NCBI RefSeq assembly: GCF_013372165.1
Contig: NZ_CP053828.1
Span: 620,001 to 684,000, forward strand
DNA length: 64,000 nucleotides
Direction: 5' to 3'
From: Campylobacter hyointestinalis subsp. lawsonii
GTDB lineage: Bacteria > Campylobacterota > Campylobacteria > Campylobacterales > Campylobacteraceae
Every line of letters starts with the position of its first letter. The first letter of the stretch is position 1. Positions 62,596 through 64,000 of the stretch are shown piece after piece. The notes beneath the pieces are model-generated. The model was not told where the DNA came from and did no database searches. It saw nothing but the letters and a program-made list of their open reading frames with translations. A program made the translations under genes and the position numbers.

Positions 62596-64000
62596 TTAAA
62601 ATCTGTATAGCTCTTTTACGAGCTGATATTTTTCATCATAGCCAATATTCATAGCATTGATCTTTGTTAGCTCATCTACATAGTCTTTTGAAGTAGAAAG
62701 CACTCTTACCATATTTCCCAAGTGACTAAGATTGATTTTTGCAATCGCCCTGTAATCAACTCCCTTTTTGATTAAAAATTCATATTTTTCAGGTATTGTT
62801 GTTTTTACAAATTGATATTCGGCTTCACTCATATTCAGGACTCTACAATAATCATCTTCTTTGGCTTTTGGATTACTGAGTAGTAAAATAGTTTCACTTT
62901 GCTCCATTATCGCTGTGCCTATATCTGATTTTGCTATATCTTCCACGCTCTGAGTGCCTAAAAATAAAAAGCCGTTTTCTTTTCTAATGGTCTTTTCTTT
63001 GTTGAAAACCTCTTTGCTTACGACTGGATTTTTGAGCCAGTCCCACGCCTCATCAATGAATAAACCAAATCTACGACCATCAACCATATCAATAATACGC
63101 CACAAGATATAATAAGCAACGTATGGCGAAATTTCATCGTCGCTAAGTAAGTCTGTGCCATCTATGCCATAAACAAGAATGTTTTCATCACTAAAATCTA
63201 ATGTGTCAGTTTCATTATCAAATACCCAGCCAAACTCATTACCGATTGTCCACGCCATAAGTCTAGATTTAAGTGAGCTTGTCTCATTTTCTCCCTCTTG
63301 CAATAATTGCCAAACTCTACTTACACCGTGAGTTCTATCACTCTTTTCAAGTCTCATAACGCTATCTACAGCTAAATTTAATTGCTCCTCGTCTCTTGTT
63401 GTTAGCATTAGATGGGTTTGTCCGCCTTTGGTTACTAGCATTTTCATTAAAACCTTTAATCGGCGGATATTTTCAGGTGTTGCCTCGCAACAAAACGGAT
63501 TAAAGCCAGTCGGCTGACCGCTAGTTATCATCACATACTTGCCACCTATTGTCATAATGTTGCCAAGCGCACCTTTGTCTTTGTCTAAATAAAAATAGGT
63601 TGCTTTGCGCTTGTCTTTTGGTGTGCTATCTGCAAATGTTTCAAGCTCATTATATTTACACAGCATATTAAGCGTAAAGTTCATTAGCACTGTTTTTCCA
63701 CCGCCACTTTGACCAAGAACGAAAGTGTTTGCCAAAACATCATTTTTACCAAATTCATCTTTTTGAAAATTTGTCTTATGAATATTAAAGAAAAATGGTT
63801 GTCCGTTTGGTGTTTGCAAGATCGCTATTGCATCTCCCCACGGATTACCTTGTTGCTTTCCGCGTGGGAAATTGTGCAGTGCCATAAAACTAGCGTAGTT
63901 TTTACTAGAGATTGTATGAAGCCTAGGACGAAGCATAAAATTTGCTGGAAGTTGAGCAAAATATGTAGCTTCAAGGGCAATGTTTGCTTGAGTAGCCAAA
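62596..64000 (-). CDS. virB4: VirB4 secretion ATPase (N-terminus beyond the right edge)
   Basis: C-terminal 467 residues of a VirB4/CagE ATPase; the frame is open to the window edge, and family members are about 800 residues long. Walker A is VLGQSGGGKTVLMNFTLNML and Walker B RRFGLFIDEAWDWLKNP. GFLFLGTQSVEDIAKSD is a further family block. It powers pilus biogenesis and transfer and docks VirB8/10/11. It is 9 bases upstream of virB5. Confidence 0.94.
   Translation of the reverse strand, partial: LATQANIALEATYFAQLPANFMLRPRLHTISSKNYASFMALHNFPRGKQQGNPWGDAIAILQTPNGQPFFFNIHKTNFQKDEFGKNDVLANTFVLGQSGGGKTVLMNFTLNMLCKYNELETFADSTPKDKRKATYFYLDKDKGALGNIMTIGGKYVMITSGQPTGFNPFCCEATPENIRRLKVLMKMLVTKGGQTHLMLTTRDEEQLNLAVDSVMRLEKSDRTHGVSRVWQLLQEGENETSSLKSRLMAWTIGNEFGWVFDNETDTLDFSDENILVYGIDGTDLLSDDEISPYVAYYILWRIIDMVDGRRFGLFIDEAWDWLKNPVVSKEVFNKEKTIRKENGFLFLGTQSVEDIAKSDIGTAIMEQSETILLLSNPKAKEDDYCRVLNMSEAEYQFVKTTIPEKYEFLIKKGVDYRAIAKINLSHLGNMVRVLSTSKDYVDELTKINAMNIGYDEKYQLVKELYRF

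Larger units (their letters stand above)
26138..64000. mobile_element. Integrative conjugative element-like island (right end outside the window)
   Basis: A contiguous block holds a relaxase with MobC-like partner and candidate oriT, ParA and RHH proteins, an MNT/HEPN toxin-antitoxin pair, a RepA-like ATPase, topoisomerase III, primase, a giant methylase-helicase, entry-exclusion-type lipoprotein, TrbM-like protein and a VirB/VirD4 secretion operon, mixed with phage-type genes. Gene content resembles known Campylobacter elements of the CJIE3/CampyICE kind. The left boundary is set at the integrase relic; the right boundary is unseen. The local integrase is dead, so mobility depends on another integrase elsewhere or is lost. 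Confidence 0.8.

Noticed and set aside
1-64000. CRISPR array, tRNA, rRNA or insertion sequence
   Set aside because: No regularly spaced repeats, no cloverleaf with T-loop and anticodon arm, no rRNA signature and no transposase gene were found by eye.

Overview
The window is from an AT-rich epsilonproteobacterial chromosome, almost certainly a Campylobacter species. The core stretch holds homologues I associate with Campylobacter: flaC, rpoD, a paired flgF/flgG-type rod locus, peb4-fba followed by a MotA-like/OmpA-like pair, nth, bioA and hisD. Species is not resolved; the conjugative island would fit the fetus/hyointestinalis group as well as others. No tRNA or rRNA gene was recognised.

Region 1 (1-8795, all minus) is a type I restriction-modification operon read as hsdM, fic, hsdS, a DUF262 gene, an AAA ATPase gene, a PLD-like gene and hsdR, which runs off the left edge. 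Genes overlap or nearly touch, so the Fic gene and the three accessory genes are probably co-expressed with the restriction enzyme. A decayed gene (8959-9250) separates this locus from ybeY.

Region 2 (9341-25674) is mostly core: ybeY, flgG and an upstream rod gene behind a sigma54-type promoter, rpoD, flaC, hisD, an ACC-deaminase-family gene whose best start is AUA, an OmpA/MotA-like membrane pair, fba, peb4, nth and bioA. It ends with a three-gene haem cluster (SHP-like cytochrome, dihaem cytochrome c, cytochrome b561/dihaem fusion).

Region 3 (about 26.1 kb to the right edge) is an integrative conjugative element-like island. It begins with a badly decayed tyrosine integrase and a possible attachment-site relic. 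Next come an S24-type repressor, a divergent AlpA-like regulator and a RepA-like ATPase. A phage-derived patch follows (split gp10-like tail gene, YopX protein, cytosine methyltransferase, PcfJ-like protein). A mobilisation core has a candidate oriT, MobC-like protein and relaxase. A maintenance block has an RHH protein, an MNT/HEPN toxin-antitoxin pair, ParA and an EexN-like lipoprotein. A 2007-residue methylase-helicase, primase, VirB1-like transglycosylase, topoisomerase III and TrbM-like protein lead into a VirB/VirD4 type IV secretion operon (virD4, virB11, 10, 9, two unknowns, 8, 7, 6, 5, 4) that is cut by the right edge.

The least expected signal is at protein C-termini. The relaxase, the primase and an unknown 248-residue protein all end in [GD]F[DQ]R, and two other otherwise unrelated proteins share an RL-AY-K-SGAIK-P tail. 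These may be export or docking signals for the element's own secretion system. Several AT-rich perfect palindromes in the island's intergenic gaps look like one recurring operator or partition site.
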